From: Mycolicibacterium palauense
GTDB taxonomy: Bacteria > Actinomycetota > Actinomycetes > Mycobacteriales > Mycobacteriaceae
NCBI RefSeq assembly: GCF_002592005.1
Contig: NZ_NVQF01000001.1
Coordinates: 124,001 to 188,000, forward strand
Reading direction: 5' to 3'
Length of the DNA: 64,000 nucleotides
The notes under the pieces are model-generated. The model made no database searches and was not told the origin of the DNA. It worked only from the letters and a program-made list of their open reading frames with translations. Every line of letters starts with the position of its first letter. The stretch's first letter is position 1. Shown here one piece after another: positions 56,046-64,000 of the stretch. Made by a program: the position numbers and the translations under genes.

Positions 56046-59000
56046 ATGCGGGTATCCATCGACGTGCGCCGCCACCGAGCCGTGCTGTTCGACCTCGACG
56101 GTGTCGTCACCGACACCGCGGTGGTGCACGCCGCGGCCTGGCGGGATCTGTTCGACGGCATGTTCGCCCGCCGGGGCGCCCGCCCCGGTGAGGACGCCTC
56201 GCCGTTCACCGACACCGACTACCTGCACTACGTGGACGGCAAGTCCCGCCTCGACGGCGTGCGCGACTTCCTCGCCGCCCGCAATGTCTCGCTGCCCGAG
56301 GGCGACCCCGACGACGACGGCGAGTCCACGATCTACGGTCTGGCCAACCGCAAACAGGCGGCGTTCCTGCGGGCGCTGGAGCACGGTGTCCCCGCCTTCG
56401 AGACCACGGTGGCGCTGATCTGCCGGCTGCGCGCCGCCGGCGTCGCCGTCGCGATCTACTCCGCGAGCCGCAACTGCCGGCAGGTGCTGCGGGTCGCCGG
56501 TGTCGAGGACCTGTTCCCGGTCGTCGTCGACGGCGTGGAGGCCGAGCGGTTGGGCCTACCCGGCAAACCCGACCCGGCGGTGCTGATCGAAGCGGCCCGC
56601 CGCCTCGGGGTGCCCCCGGACCGGAGCGTGGTCGTCGAGGACGCCGAGGCCGGGGTGCAGGCCGGCCACCGCGGCGGGTTCGCGCTGGTGATCGGTGTGG
56701 ACCGGCACGGCCCGGAAGACAGCGCCGCGGAGGCGCTGCGCAGCTGCGGGGCCGACACCGTGGTCACCGACCTGGGTGAGGTGGGTGTCCGCAACGGCTT
56801 CGTGCCCGCGACCGCGCTGCCCGACGCCCGGGGCTGCTTCGACGAGATCGCCACACTGTTGATCGGGCGCACGCCGGCGGTGATCGTGGAGTCGCGGTTG
56901 CTCGACGGCCCGGCTCCCGAGTTGGCCCGGCTGGCCGCCCACTGCCCGGTGGCCACCGTCGGCGGCGAACCGGACGCCACCGCCGGTGTCCGGCACCTCG
57001 GCGAATTCACCGATCTCGCGTCGGCGGTCGAGGCCATGTCCGACGACGGGACCCGGCTACTGCCGATCGTCGTCGGCTCCGGGCCCGGGGCCGAGGACGG
57101 TTTCGACCGGGTGCGCTTCCACGGGGTGGGCATCGTGGTCGGCACCGGCGACGACGCCGCCAGGCCGACCGCGGCGCGCTTCGCGCTGGACGCCCCACAG
57201 CACGTGCGGGCGCTGCTGGACCGGCTGGCCGACCACCTCGACACGGTCACGGCACAGGTCGACGACCCGTGGCTGCTCACGTTCGAGGGCTACCACCCCG
57301 ATCAGGAGCGGTTGCGCGAGGCCCTGTGCACCACCGGTAACGGTGTCTTCGCCACCCGCGGGTGCGCCCCCGAGGCCCGCCCCGGCGTCCACCACTACCC
57401 GGGCACCTACCACGCGGGAATCTTCAACCGCCTCTCCGACACGGTCTCCGGTAAACAGGTCGACAACGAGAGCATGGTCAACCTCCCCAACTGGCTTGCG
57501 CTGACGTTCCGGGTCGACGGCGGGCCGTGGTTCGACATCGACGGGGTCGAGGTGCTCGCCTACCACCAGAGGATCGATCTGCAGCGCGCGGTGTTGATCC
57601 GTGAGTTCCGGGTACGCGACGACGACGGGCGGATCACCCGGTTGACCCAGCGCCGGTTCACCTCCATGCACTGCCCGCACGTGGCCGCACTGGAGTGCAT
57701 CCTGGTCGCCGAGAACTACAGCGGCAACGTCGAATTCCTCACCGCCGTGGACATCGACGTCGAGAACGACGGGGTCGCACGCTACCGGGGCCTGTCCGGA
57801 CGGCACCTGGCCATCCGCGAGGCCGGTGAGCTGGGCGCCGATTCCGTTGTGGTGGCCGCCGACACGGTGCAGTCCCGGATCGGGGTGGCGGTCGGCGCGC
57901 GCACCACCTTCTGGGGCCCGGACGGGCCCGCCGCGGTGACCCGGCGGTTCTTCTCCGACGACCACCGGGTGGGGCACGTGGTCGCGGTGCCCGTCACCGG
58001 GGGCGAGCCCGTCACCGTCGAGAAGACCGCGGTGCTGATGACCGACCGTGACCCCGCGATGGCCGAATCCGCCGAGCAGGCCCGTCGGTGCCTGCCGGGT
58101 CTCGGCCGCTTCGCCGAGCTGTACGGCGCGCACTGCACCTCGTGGGACCGGTTGTGGGAGCAGCTGTACATCGATCTCGACGCCGACCTCGACGATCTGC
58201 GGGTGCTGCGCTTCCACCTGATGCACATGCTGCAGACCGTGTCCACGCACACCGGCGACCTCGATGCCGGTGTGCCCGCGCGGGGCCTGCACGGCGAGGC
58301 CTACCGCGGGCACATCTTCTGGGACGAGCTGTTCGTGTTCCCGGTGCTGAACCTGCGCATCCCCTCGGTCACCCGGGCGCTGCTGACCTACCGCTACCGG
58401 CGGTTGCCCGCGGCACGGCGCGCGGCCGCCGAGGCCGGCCACCGCGGTGCGATGTTCCCGTGGCAGTCCGGCAACGACGGCAGCGAGGACAGCCAGCGGC
58501 TGCACCTGAATCCGATGTCGGGCCGGTGGAACCCCGACGCCAGCTTTCGCGCGCACCACATCGGCATCGCGGTGGCCTACAACGTGTGGCAGTACTACCA
58601 GTCCACCGGCGACGTCGATTTCCTGGTTGCCGAGGGCGCCGAGATGATGGTCGACATCGCCCGGTTCTGGGTGAGCCTGGCCCGGTTCGACCCCGACCGC
58701 GACAGATACGTCATCCGCGGGGTGATCGGGCCCGACGAGTTCCATTCCGGATACCCGGGCCGGCCGTTCGAAGGCGTCGACAACAACGCCTACACGAATG
58801 TGATGGCCACCTGGGTGATCACCCGCGCCCTGGACGCCCTGGCCCTGCTGGCGTTCGGTGACCGGCTGGCGCTGGTGGAGAGGCTCGGGCTGAGCGAGGA
58901 GGAACTTGCACGTTTCGACGACGTGAGCCGGCGCATGTTCGTGCCGTTCCACGACGGGGTGATCAGCCAGTTCGAGGGTTACGCCGAGCTCGAGGAGCTC

Positions 59001-59645
59001 GACTGGGACGAGTACCGGCGGCGCTACACGGACATCGCGCGGCTGGATCGCATCCTGGAATCCGAGAACGACGACATCAACCGCTACAAGGCGGCCAAGC
59101 AGGCCGACGTGCTGATGCTGCTCTATCTGCTCTCGGCCGACGAGCTGCGAGAGCTGTTGGACCGGCTGGGTTACCGGTTCACCCCGGACCAGATCCCCCG
59201 GACCGTCGAGTACTACCTGCAGCGGACCTCGCACGGCTCGACGCTGTCGGCCGTCGTGCACGCCTGGGTGCTGGCCCGCGGTAACCGCCATCAGGCGATG
59301 AAGTTCTTCGGCGACGTGCTGCGCTCGGATCTCACCGACATCCAGGGGGGCACCACCGCCGAGGGGATCCACCTGGCCGCGATGGCGGGCAGCATCGACC
59401 TGGTACAGCGGTGCTTCACCGGCCTGGAAATGCGCGCGGACCGGCTCGTTCTCAATCCGATGTGGCCCGAATCACTAGGACCACTGGTGTTTCCGATCTA
59501 CTACCGGGGTCAGCGCCTGCACGTGCGGGTACTGGGCCGCGGTGTGGAGGTCAGCGCCGATTCCGACCACGCGATGTCGGTGAAGGTGCAGTGCCACGGC
59601 CGGGTACGGCGGTTGGCGGCCGGCAACACCATCCGGTTCGACTGA
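56046..59645 (+). CDS. HAD hydrolase-GH65 phosphorylase fusion (Rv2006/OtsB1-like)
   Basis: 1199 residues. Residues 10-250 are a beta-phosphoglucomutase-like HAD domain with Asp16 and Asp18 in FDLDGVV and PDPAVLIEA. Residues about 270-400 resemble a trehalose-6-phosphatase fold but no DxD catalytic pair is evident. Residues 420-1199 are a GH65 phosphorylase with general acid Glu898 in GPDEFHSG, GVDNNAYTNVM, and phosphate-binding TSHGSTLS. It should split a glucose disaccharide with phosphate to beta-glucose-1-phosphate, which the HAD domain could isomerise. M. tuberculosis Rv2006 is a longer three-domain counterpart. GGAGG precedes ATG 56046. Confidence 0.88.
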   Translation: MRVSIDVRRHRAVLFDLDGVVTDTAVVHAAAWRDLFDGMFARRGARPGEDASPFTDTDYLHYVDGKSRLDGVRDFLAARNVSLPEGDPDDDGESTIYGLANRKQAAFLRALEHGVPAFETTVALICRLRAAGVAVAIYSASRNCRQVLRVAGVEDLFPVVVDGVEAERLGLPGKPDPAVLIEAARRLGVPPDRSVVVEDAEAGVQAGHRGGFALVIGVDRHGPEDSAAEALRSCGADTVVTDLGEVGVRNGFVPATALPDARGCFDEIATLLIGRTPAVIVESRLLDGPAPELARLAAHCPVATVGGEPDATAGVRHLGEFTDLASAVEAMSDDGTRLLPIVVGSGPGAEDGFDRVRFHGVGIVVGTGDDAARPTAARFALDAPQHVRALLDRLADHLDTVTAQVDDPWLLTFEGYHPDQERLREALCTTGNGVFATRGCAPEARPGVHHYPGTYHAGIFNRLSDTVSGKQVDNESMVNLPNWLALTFRVDGGPWFDIDGVEVLAYHQRIDLQRAVLIREFRVRDDDGRITRLTQRRFTSMHCPHVAALECILVAENYSGNVEFLTAVDIDVENDGVARYRGLSGRHLAIREAGELGADSVVVAADTVQSRIGVAVGARTTFWGPDGPAAVTRRFFSDDHRVGHVVAVPVTGGEPVTVEKTAVLMTDRDPAMAESAEQARRCLPGLGRFAELYGAHCTSWDRLWEQLYIDLDADLDDLRVLRFHLMHMLQTVSTHTGDLDAGVPARGLHGEAYRGHIFWDELFVFPVLNLRIPSVTRALLTYRYRRLPAARRAAAEAGHRGAMFPWQSGNDGSEDSQRLHLNPMSGRWNPDASFRAHHIGIAVAYNVWQYYQSTGDVDFLVAEGAEMMVDIARFWVSLARFDPDRDRYVIRGVIGPDEFHSGYPGRPFEGVDNNAYTNVMATWVITRALDALALLAFGDRLALVERLGLSEEELARFDDVSRRMFVPFHDGVISQFEGYAELEELDWDEYRRRYTDIARLDRILESENDDINRYKAAKQADVLMLLYLLSADELRELLDRLGYRFTPDQIPRTVEYYLQRTSHGSTLSAVVHAWVLARGNRHQAMKFFGDVLRSDLTDIQGGTTAEGIHLAAMAGSIDLVQRCFTGLEMRADRLVLNPMWPESLGPLVFPIYYRGQRLHVRVLGRGVEVSADSDHAMSVKVQCHGRVRRLAAGNTIRFD

Positions 59646-59664
59646 GGGCCCGGCCGGCACGCGG

Positions 59665-61170
59665 CTAGGCGCTCAGGCACAGCTCCTGGGCTTCGGCGAC
59701 CGAATCGGCCAGGGGGCGTTCGGTATTGATCCGGGCAAGGCCGCGCCACGGGTCTTCGGCCCCGCCGTGCTCGCCGGAGTTGTCCGCACCGTGCAGGGCC
59801 TCGGCGATGTCTGCGGTGGCGTCCGAATTGCTGCCGGTCCGCTCCCCCACCCGGCTCTTGGCCTCGGCCAGCGGCGCCGAACAGACCATCTCCAGCAGCC
59901 TGGCGTTGGCCGACTCGGCCAGCTCGCGGGCGCGGCCGCGTTCGGCCGGGTCGCGCCAGGTCCCGTCCAGGATCACCGACCGGCCCGCCGCCAGCACGCT
60001 GTGGGCCCGCCGCAACACCACCTTGTAGACGGTCGCCACATTCTCGGGGGTGTACAGGCCGGCATCGAGTTCGCCGGGCTTGCCGGCGATGACCCCGTCG
60101 CGCTGCAGGTCCCTGCGGACGTCGTCGGTGGAGATCACCTGGGCCCCAAGTTTTCCGGCGAGCGAGCGCGCCAGGGTGGTCTTCCCGGTGCCGGGCGCGC
60201 CACCGACCACGATCAGCCGCACCGTGGCCGCGCGCAGGTGCTCGGCGGCCAGATCGAGGTGACGGCGGGCCTGCTCGGCGGCCTCGGCGTGGCCCTGGAC
60301 GCTGCGGATGCAGTCGACCTTGGCCCGGACCACGGCCCGGTAGGCGATGTAGAAGTCCCACAGCGAGCGCGGCGCCTGCTCGTCGGCGCGCCGGCTGTAG
60401 CGGTCGATGAACACGTCGGCGAGGTCGCGCCGGCCCCGGTACTCCAGGTCCATCGCCAGGAACGCGGCGTCATCGACGCAATCCACGTGGCGTAGCTGAT
60501 CGTCGAAGTCCAGGCAGTCCAGCAGCACCGGTCCGTCGTCGAGGCAGAAGATGTCCGGGGCGGTGAGGTCGCCGTGTCCGTCGACCACGCGACGCAGCGT
60601 GATCCTGTCGGCGAAGAGCACGGCGCGCCCGAGAATGTACTGGTGGGCAAGGTCTTTGACCTGGTCCAAGGTCTCCTTCGGGATCACGGTACCGGCGTGG
60701 GTCTCCAGTTCGCGCAGGTTGTCGTCCCAGCGCGCGGTGACCGCGGGTACCCGCGCGCAGGCATCGATGGCCCGGCTGCGCACCGCGTCGGCGTGGAAGT
60801 CGGCCAGATCGTCGGCCACCCGCACCACGTTGGCGGCCAGCCCGTCGGCGTCGGCGGCCACCCGCGCGGCCAGGCTGGTCTGCGACGGATAGCGGCGCAT
60901 CACCAGCACCGGTTCGCTGTCACCGGGCAGCGGACCGGTGAGGTGGGCGATGCCCAGGTAAGCCTGCGCGGCCAGTCTGCCGTTGAGTTCCCGCTCGCGG
61001 ATCAGTGCCTGCTCCCGCGCCTCCCGGGTGCTGAAATCGAGGAAGTCGGTGACGACGGGACGCTTGGCCTTGTAGGCTCGGTCGCCGGCGAGGACCACGA
61101 CACCGGTGTGGGTTTCGTGGACCTCGACGTAGGGATCGCTGCCGGGCTGGACGTCGAATTCCCTGTGCAT
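59665..61170 (-). CDS. Two-domain kinase (Rv2004c-like)
   Basis: 501 residues. An N-terminal aminoglycoside-phosphotransferase-like fold (VVLAGDRAYKAKRPVVTDFLDFST, catalytic VVDGHGDLTAPDI, and DCLDFDDQLRHVD metal site) is followed by an AAA_33-type P-loop kinase with Walker A GGAPGTGKTTLA (Lys330) and a TDDVRRDL loop. Rv2004c has the same architecture and size and is DosR-regulated; its substrate is unknown. ATG 61170. It converges with the HAD-GH65 gene (19-bp gap) and is divergent from the Acg-like gene across a weak DosR-like box. Confidence 0.88.
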   Translation of the reverse strand: MHREFDVQPGSDPYVEVHETHTGVVVLAGDRAYKAKRPVVTDFLDFSTREAREQALIRERELNGRLAAQAYLGIAHLTGPLPGDSEPVLVMRRYPSQTSLAARVAADADGLAANVVRVADDLADFHADAVRSRAIDACARVPAVTARWDDNLRELETHAGTVIPKETLDQVKDLAHQYILGRAVLFADRITLRRVVDGHGDLTAPDIFCLDDGPVLLDCLDFDDQLRHVDCVDDAAFLAMDLEYRGRRDLADVFIDRYSRRADEQAPRSLWDFYIAYRAVVRAKVDCIRSVQGHAEAAEQARRHLDLAAEHLRAATVRLIVVGGAPGTGKTTLARSLAGKLGAQVISTDDVRRDLQRDGVIAGKPGELDAGLYTPENVATVYKVVLRRAHSVLAAGRSVILDGTWRDPAERGRARELAESANARLLEMVCSAPLAEAKSRVGERTGSNSDATADIAEALHGADNSGEHGGAEDPWRGLARINTERPLADSVAEAQELCLSA

Positions 61171-61227
61171 ACTTCGATCGTGCTAGCCGCCGGCCGTTTC
61201 GCCAAGTAGTCCTACGACCCGATGCCG

Positions 61228-61241
61228 AGGACCAATGACTC
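61228..61241 (+). promoter_or_regulatory. Weak DosR-like box upstream of the Acg-like gene
   Basis: AGGACCAATGACTC differs from GGGAC-N4-GN-CCC at two positions, but its GGACCAATG core repeats that of the stronger boxes at 51787 and 63841. It lies in the 124-bp gap between divergent Rv2004c-like and Acg-like genes. Confidence 0.35.
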
Positions 61242-61294
61242 TGGCCGCACAGCGCGCCGACGGCCAAGATGGTCCATGTAGAGGAAGTGATGAC

Positions 61295-62278
61295 ATGGCC
61301 GACACAATCGTTGACAGCGACCTCATCAAGCATGCGGTGGCGCTCGCGGCCCGGGCACCGTCGCTGCACAACAGCCAGCCGTGGAACTGGGTGGCGGTGG
61401 GGCCCGAACTGCAGCTACACCTGGACCGCAGCCGCATCGTGCGGCACACGGATTCGTCCGCACGGCAGGCCTTGATCAGTTGCGGGGCCGAGCTGGACCA
61501 CCTCGTCACCGCGATGGCCGCCGCGGGCCGGGAGTCGCTGGTGGAGTACTTCCCCAACCCGAACGATCGTGAGCATCTGGTGACCATCGGCTTCCGCCGA
61601 TCGGAGTACATCCCGGAGTCGGTCACCGCGCGCGCCAACGCGATCCTGCGCCGGCGCACCGACCGGCTGCCGTTTCTGCCCCCCGGGGAGTGGGACACGA
61701 TCGAGCCGGCGTTGCACGCGCTCGTCGACTCCGATTCGGCGCGCGTGGACGCATTGCCCGCCGCGGCGCATCCCGAACTGGCCGAGGCGTCCCGGCTGAC
61801 CGACCGGCTGCGCCGGTACGACTCGGAGTATCAGGCCGAACTGGACTGGTGGACATCGCCCTTCGACCTCAACGAGGGCATCCCGCCCAGTGCCCTGAAC
61901 TCCGTCGCCGAGGCCGACCGGGTGGACCTCAACCGGACGTTCCCGGCCAGCGCGCACGCCGAGCGCCGCCAGTCGGTGGGCTCCGACCAGGCGCGGGTCC
62001 TGGTGGTCTCGACGCCGGACTCCACCCAGCGCGACGCGCTGGAGGCCGGTGCCGCGCTGTCGAAGGTTCTGCTGGAGTGCACCGCGTTCGGCCTGGCCAC
62101 CTGCCCCGTGAGCCACCTGACCGAGACCGAGGGAGCGCGCAAGATCGTCGCCGGGCTGGTCGGCGATCCGGGGATCCCCCAGGTGCTGGTCCGGGTGGGA
62201 ATGGCACCCGAACTCGAACGCGTTCCGTCCCCGACACCCCGGCGCGAAGTATCCGACCTGCTGCGGTTCGCCGACTGA
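61295..62278 (+). CDS. Acg-like nitroreductase-fold protein (Rv2032/Rv3131-like)
   Basis: 327 residues. AARAPSLHNSQPWNW near the N-terminus is the family hallmark, and RRRTDRLPFLP, and FGLATCPVSHLTETEGAR follow. Two nitroreductase half-folds are fused in one chain. Members of the DosR-regulated Acg family bind FMN and may sequester it rather than reduce nitro compounds. ATG 61295 has GAGGAAG about 8 bases upstream; the upstream frame is non-conserved. It is followed after 27 bp by a USP, an operon-like arrangement. Confidence 0.88.
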   Translation: MADTIVDSDLIKHAVALAARAPSLHNSQPWNWVAVGPELQLHLDRSRIVRHTDSSARQALISCGAELDHLVTAMAAAGRESLVEYFPNPNDREHLVTIGFRRSEYIPESVTARANAILRRRTDRLPFLPPGEWDTIEPALHALVDSDSARVDALPAAAHPELAEASRLTDRLRRYDSEYQAELDWWTSPFDLNEGIPPSALNSVAEADRVDLNRTFPASAHAERRQSVGSDQARVLVVSTPDSTQRDALEAGAALSKVLLECTAFGLATCPVSHLTETEGARKIVAGLVGDPGIPQVLVRVGMAPELERVPSPTPRREVSDLLRFAD

Positions 62279-62305
62279 CGGGCGGGCAGGGCGAAAGGAG
62301 GATCC

Positions 62306-63166
62306 GTGACGGTCGACGAGTCGCCGCCCTGCGTTGTGGTGGGTATCGACGGATCGCGGGCGGCGGTGAGCGCCGCACTGTGGGCCGTCGACGAGGCGGT
62401 GGAGCGCAGCATCCCGCTGCGTCTGGTCTACGCCATCGATCCCGCGTCCGCGGCCACCGGCGAGGAGGAGGCGCACAAGCTGGCCACCGCCGAGCTGGCC
62501 GTCCGCAATGCCTTCACCGCGGTCGAGGCCGCCGAGCAGCCGGTCAAGGTGGAGATCGAGATCGCCCAGGGCGCGCCGGTGGAGGTACTGCGGCGGGCGT
62601 CGCGCTCCGCGGCGATGATCTGCATCGGCGCCGTCGGCCTGCACCACTTCGACGATGGGCGCGTCGGCTCCACCGCCGAGGCGCTGGCGGCCGCCGCGCA
62701 CTGCCCGGTGGCGGTGATCCGGCACCGGGTCCGCGGCGGGGAACGCGGACCGGGCCGGGTCGTGGTGGAGATCGACCAGTCCGCCGACAGCGACGCCGCC
62801 CTGGAGGCGGCGGTCAACGAGGCGCTGCTGCGACGGGCACCGCTGCACGTGCTGGCCCTGTCGCCGGGGACGTCAGCCGGTGACGCCGACCGCGTGCTGG
62901 TGGCGCGGGCCGAGCGCAGGATCGCGCAGTGGCAGCACCGCTATCCGGCCCTCGACGTCCACGACGAGGTGGTGCGCAGCAACCTGCTCGACTACGTCGC
63001 CGCCAACGGCGCGCACATCCAGCTCGTCGTCGTCGGGATCGACGAGGGCGGCCGACCGGGTGCCGCCGCGGGCACCGAGGTCGCCCCGCTGGTGGGCCCC
63101 GACGGTTCGGCCGCCCTGCGCAACTCGGACTGTTCGGTCCTGATCGTCAACGGACGGCGGCTCTAG
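62306..63166 (+). CDS. Universal stress protein with degenerate nucleotide loops
   Basis: 286 residues, two USP domains. The opening VVVGIDGSRAAVSAALWAVDEA is typical, but the usual G-x2-G-x9-G loop is altered in the first half (IGAVGLHHFDDGRVGSTAEAL) and lost in the second (VGIDEGGRPGAAAG). ATP binding may be weak or absent, unlike the USP at 55006. GTG 62306 has a strong AAAGGAGG site. Probably co-transcribed with the Acg-like gene. Its TAG stop shares the palindrome CTAG (63163-63166) with the stop of the opposite gene. Confidence 0.88.
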   Translation: MTVDESPPCVVVGIDGSRAAVSAALWAVDEAVERSIPLRLVYAIDPASAATGEEEAHKLATAELAVRNAFTAVEAAEQPVKVEIEIAQGAPVEVLRRASRSAAMICIGAVGLHHFDDGRVGSTAEALAAAAHCPVAVIRHRVRGGERGPGRVVVEIDQSADSDAALEAAVNEALLRRAPLHVLALSPGTSAGDADRVLVARAERRIAQWQHRYPALDVHDEVVRSNLLDYVAANGAHIQLVVVGIDEGGRPGAAAGTEVAPLVGPDGSAALRNSDCSVLIVNGRRL

Positions 63167-63765
63167 CGCCGTCCGCCGTCGTCCCCCACGAGGTGCTGCA
63201 GTTCCCGGTCCCAGGCCCGCGCGCGGAGCCTGCCCATCCGCAGGTGCACCAGGGCGACGAGCACGGCGCTGACGGTCGCGACACTGACCCACAGCGCGAG
63301 CGCTGCCGCGACCGCCTCGGCCCCGGCCCGGGCGCGGTCCGGGGGCGCATCGACCCGATTGCCACCGTCGTCCAGCCAGATCTTGACGGTGTCGCCAGCG
63401 CGCACGGGGGCATCCAGCGCCACCACCTCGGTGTGCTTGCCGCCGGAGCGCTGTCCCGGATCCTCCCAGGCCACCGGGGCCGAGATGCGGATCGAGTATC
63501 CACGCAGTTCGGTCACGCTGCGCCGGGTGACCGTCGCCTCCACCGGGTGCAACGCCGCGGCCTGGCTGGCATAGAGATGGGCGCGGTCCTCGTGCACGGC
63601 GGTGCCGACGGCGCCGACGAACGGGATGGCCAGCAGCACGACCAGCGCCGCCAGCACCGTCACCGAGGCTTCGATCCGGTCGCTGGGCCGCACCAGCGGA
63701 TTGCGGCCGAAAGCCCGCAGAACCCAGTGGCGTGTGCTGAACCCGGGCGACGACATGACTGACAT
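63163..63765 (-). CDS. Rv1733c-like membrane protein
   Basis: 200 residues. Cytoplasmic N-terminus with FGRNPLVRPSDRIEA, TM1 about residues 36-58, an external domain of about 100 residues ending DTVKIWLDDGG, and TM2 about 160-182 before a basic tail. M. tuberculosis Rv1733c, a DosR-regulon protein and strong T-cell antigen, has the same topology and conserved NPLVR-DR motif. ATG 63765 is 5 bases after GGGAG; a second ATG at 63756 is possible. DosR-like boxes lie upstream. Function unknown. Confidence 0.85.
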   Translation of the reverse strand: MSVMSSPGFSTRHWVLRAFGRNPLVRPSDRIEASVTVLAALVVLLAIPFVGAVGTAVHEDRAHLYASQAAALHPVEATVTRRSVTELRGYSIRISAPVAWEDPGQRSGGKHTEVVALDAPVRAGDTVKIWLDDGGNRVDAPPDRARAGAEAVAAALALWVSVATVSAVLVALVHLRMGRLRARAWDRELQHLVGDDGGRR

Positions 63766-63840
63766 GACTGCTCCCTCAGGCGGCGCTCCCACCCGGCGCC
63801 GATGCAGACCATGGTCGTCGCGCGAGTCGCGACCCGACTA

Positions 63841-63876
63841 GGGACCAATGGCCCGGGTTGGGGCCCGACAGGTCCC
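63841..63876. promoter_or_regulatory. DosR-like boxes upstream of the Rv1733c-like gene
   Basis: GGGACCAATGGCCC (63841-63854) matches GGGAC-N4-GN-CCC exactly. A second imperfect site, GGGCCCGACAGGTCCC (63861-63876), has both half-sites but extra spacing. They lie 76-111 bp upstream of the membrane-protein ATG. Confidence 0.6.
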
Positions 63877-63909
63877 CTACCAGGCTGGTTCAGGGCAGGC
63901 CGCGGGCGG

Positions 63910-64000
63910 CTAATTCTGGTAGGCGGCGGTCCCGTCGGCCAGGACGACCCTGGACCCCGAGCCGTCAAGAGCGGTGGCCTCGGTCATGAAGACCGCCCGG
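63910..64000 (-). CDS. C-terminal end of an unidentified gene (5' end outside window)
   Basis: On the minus strand a frame open from the window edge ends at TAG (63912-63910). It encodes about 29 residues, ending VVLADGTAAYQN. Codon usage fits the neighbours. The fragment is too short to assign a family, and it could be a chance open frame. Confidence 0.4.
   Translation of the reverse strand, partial: RAVFMTEATALDGSGSRVVLADGTAAYQN

Noticed and set aside
57057..59372. 771-codon minus-strand frame opposite the GH65 domain
   Set aside because: Antisense shadow; the sense strand has conserved catalytic motifs.

Overview
The window is a continuous stretch of GC-rich chromosome from a mycobacterium, most likely a fast- or intermediate-growing Mycolicibacterium. 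The evidence is third-position G/C coding bias, frequent GTG starts and leaderless genes, a SAM-IV riboswitch, the mfpA conservon, dnaE2 with a mycobacterial SOS box, WS/DGAT and YihY genes, and DosR-type dormancy genes. From memory, gene order follows the M. tuberculosis block Rv3329-Rv3371 for long runs: aminotransferase, dacB1, yihY, trpS, metC-metA-methyltransferase, DUF3017-folD, mfpA-E, trmL, nitroreductase, dnaE2, WS/DGAT. Local insertions interrupt this order. I saw no tRNA, rRNA, transposase, prophage or CRISPR array.

0-9 kb: a partial MFS transporter, two divergent APC permeases, a universal stress protein, and a probable diamine/aminobutyrate catabolic cluster (aldehyde dehydrogenase, Lrp regulator, class III aminotransferase, strictosidine-synthase-like protein). 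9-20 kb: peptidoglycan carboxypeptidase, YihY, trpS, xthA, hydrolase, the SAM-IV-controlled methionine operon (metY-metX-methyltransferase), folD and an old-yellow-enzyme-type reductase. 20-29 kb: an Rv1747-like FHA/ABC exporter, a gene-poor gap with tandem 13-mers, a ketosynthase III-sulfotransferase operon, and a large Ser/Asp-rich secreted protein.

28.6-33.4 kb: the five-gene mfp conservon (sensor kinase, roadblock, DUF742, GTPase, MfpA). 33.7-36.3 kb: trmL, then a MarR repressor divergent from an Rv0560c-like methyltransferase with a palindromic operator between them, then a second methyltransferase. 36.4-42.5 kb: a two-component system with a small secreted protein, a DUF3500-like Tat protein, an aquaporin and a DUF4436-like membrane protein. 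An identical 55-bp operator layout sits at both the regulator promoter and the aquaporin promoter, which suggests a local regulon. 42.6-49.4 kb: nitroreductase, SOS-controlled dnaE2, a flavodoxin, an unknown protein and a WS/DGAT acyltransferase.

49.4-64 kb: an island resembling the DosR (hypoxia/dormancy) regulon. It holds PEP synthase, a phosphoribosyltransferase-erythromycin esterase fusion, PfkB, universal stress proteins, a HAD-GH65 fusion, an Rv2004c-like kinase, an Acg-like nitroreductase and an Rv1733c-like membrane protein. Matches to the DosR core GGGAC-N4-GN-CCC lie in four of its intergenic regions. Together these genes suggest anaerobic carbon rerouting and stress survival.

Three short tandem-repeat tracts (12-13 bp units) and two copies of a 53-nt near-perfect hairpin are scattered between genes.
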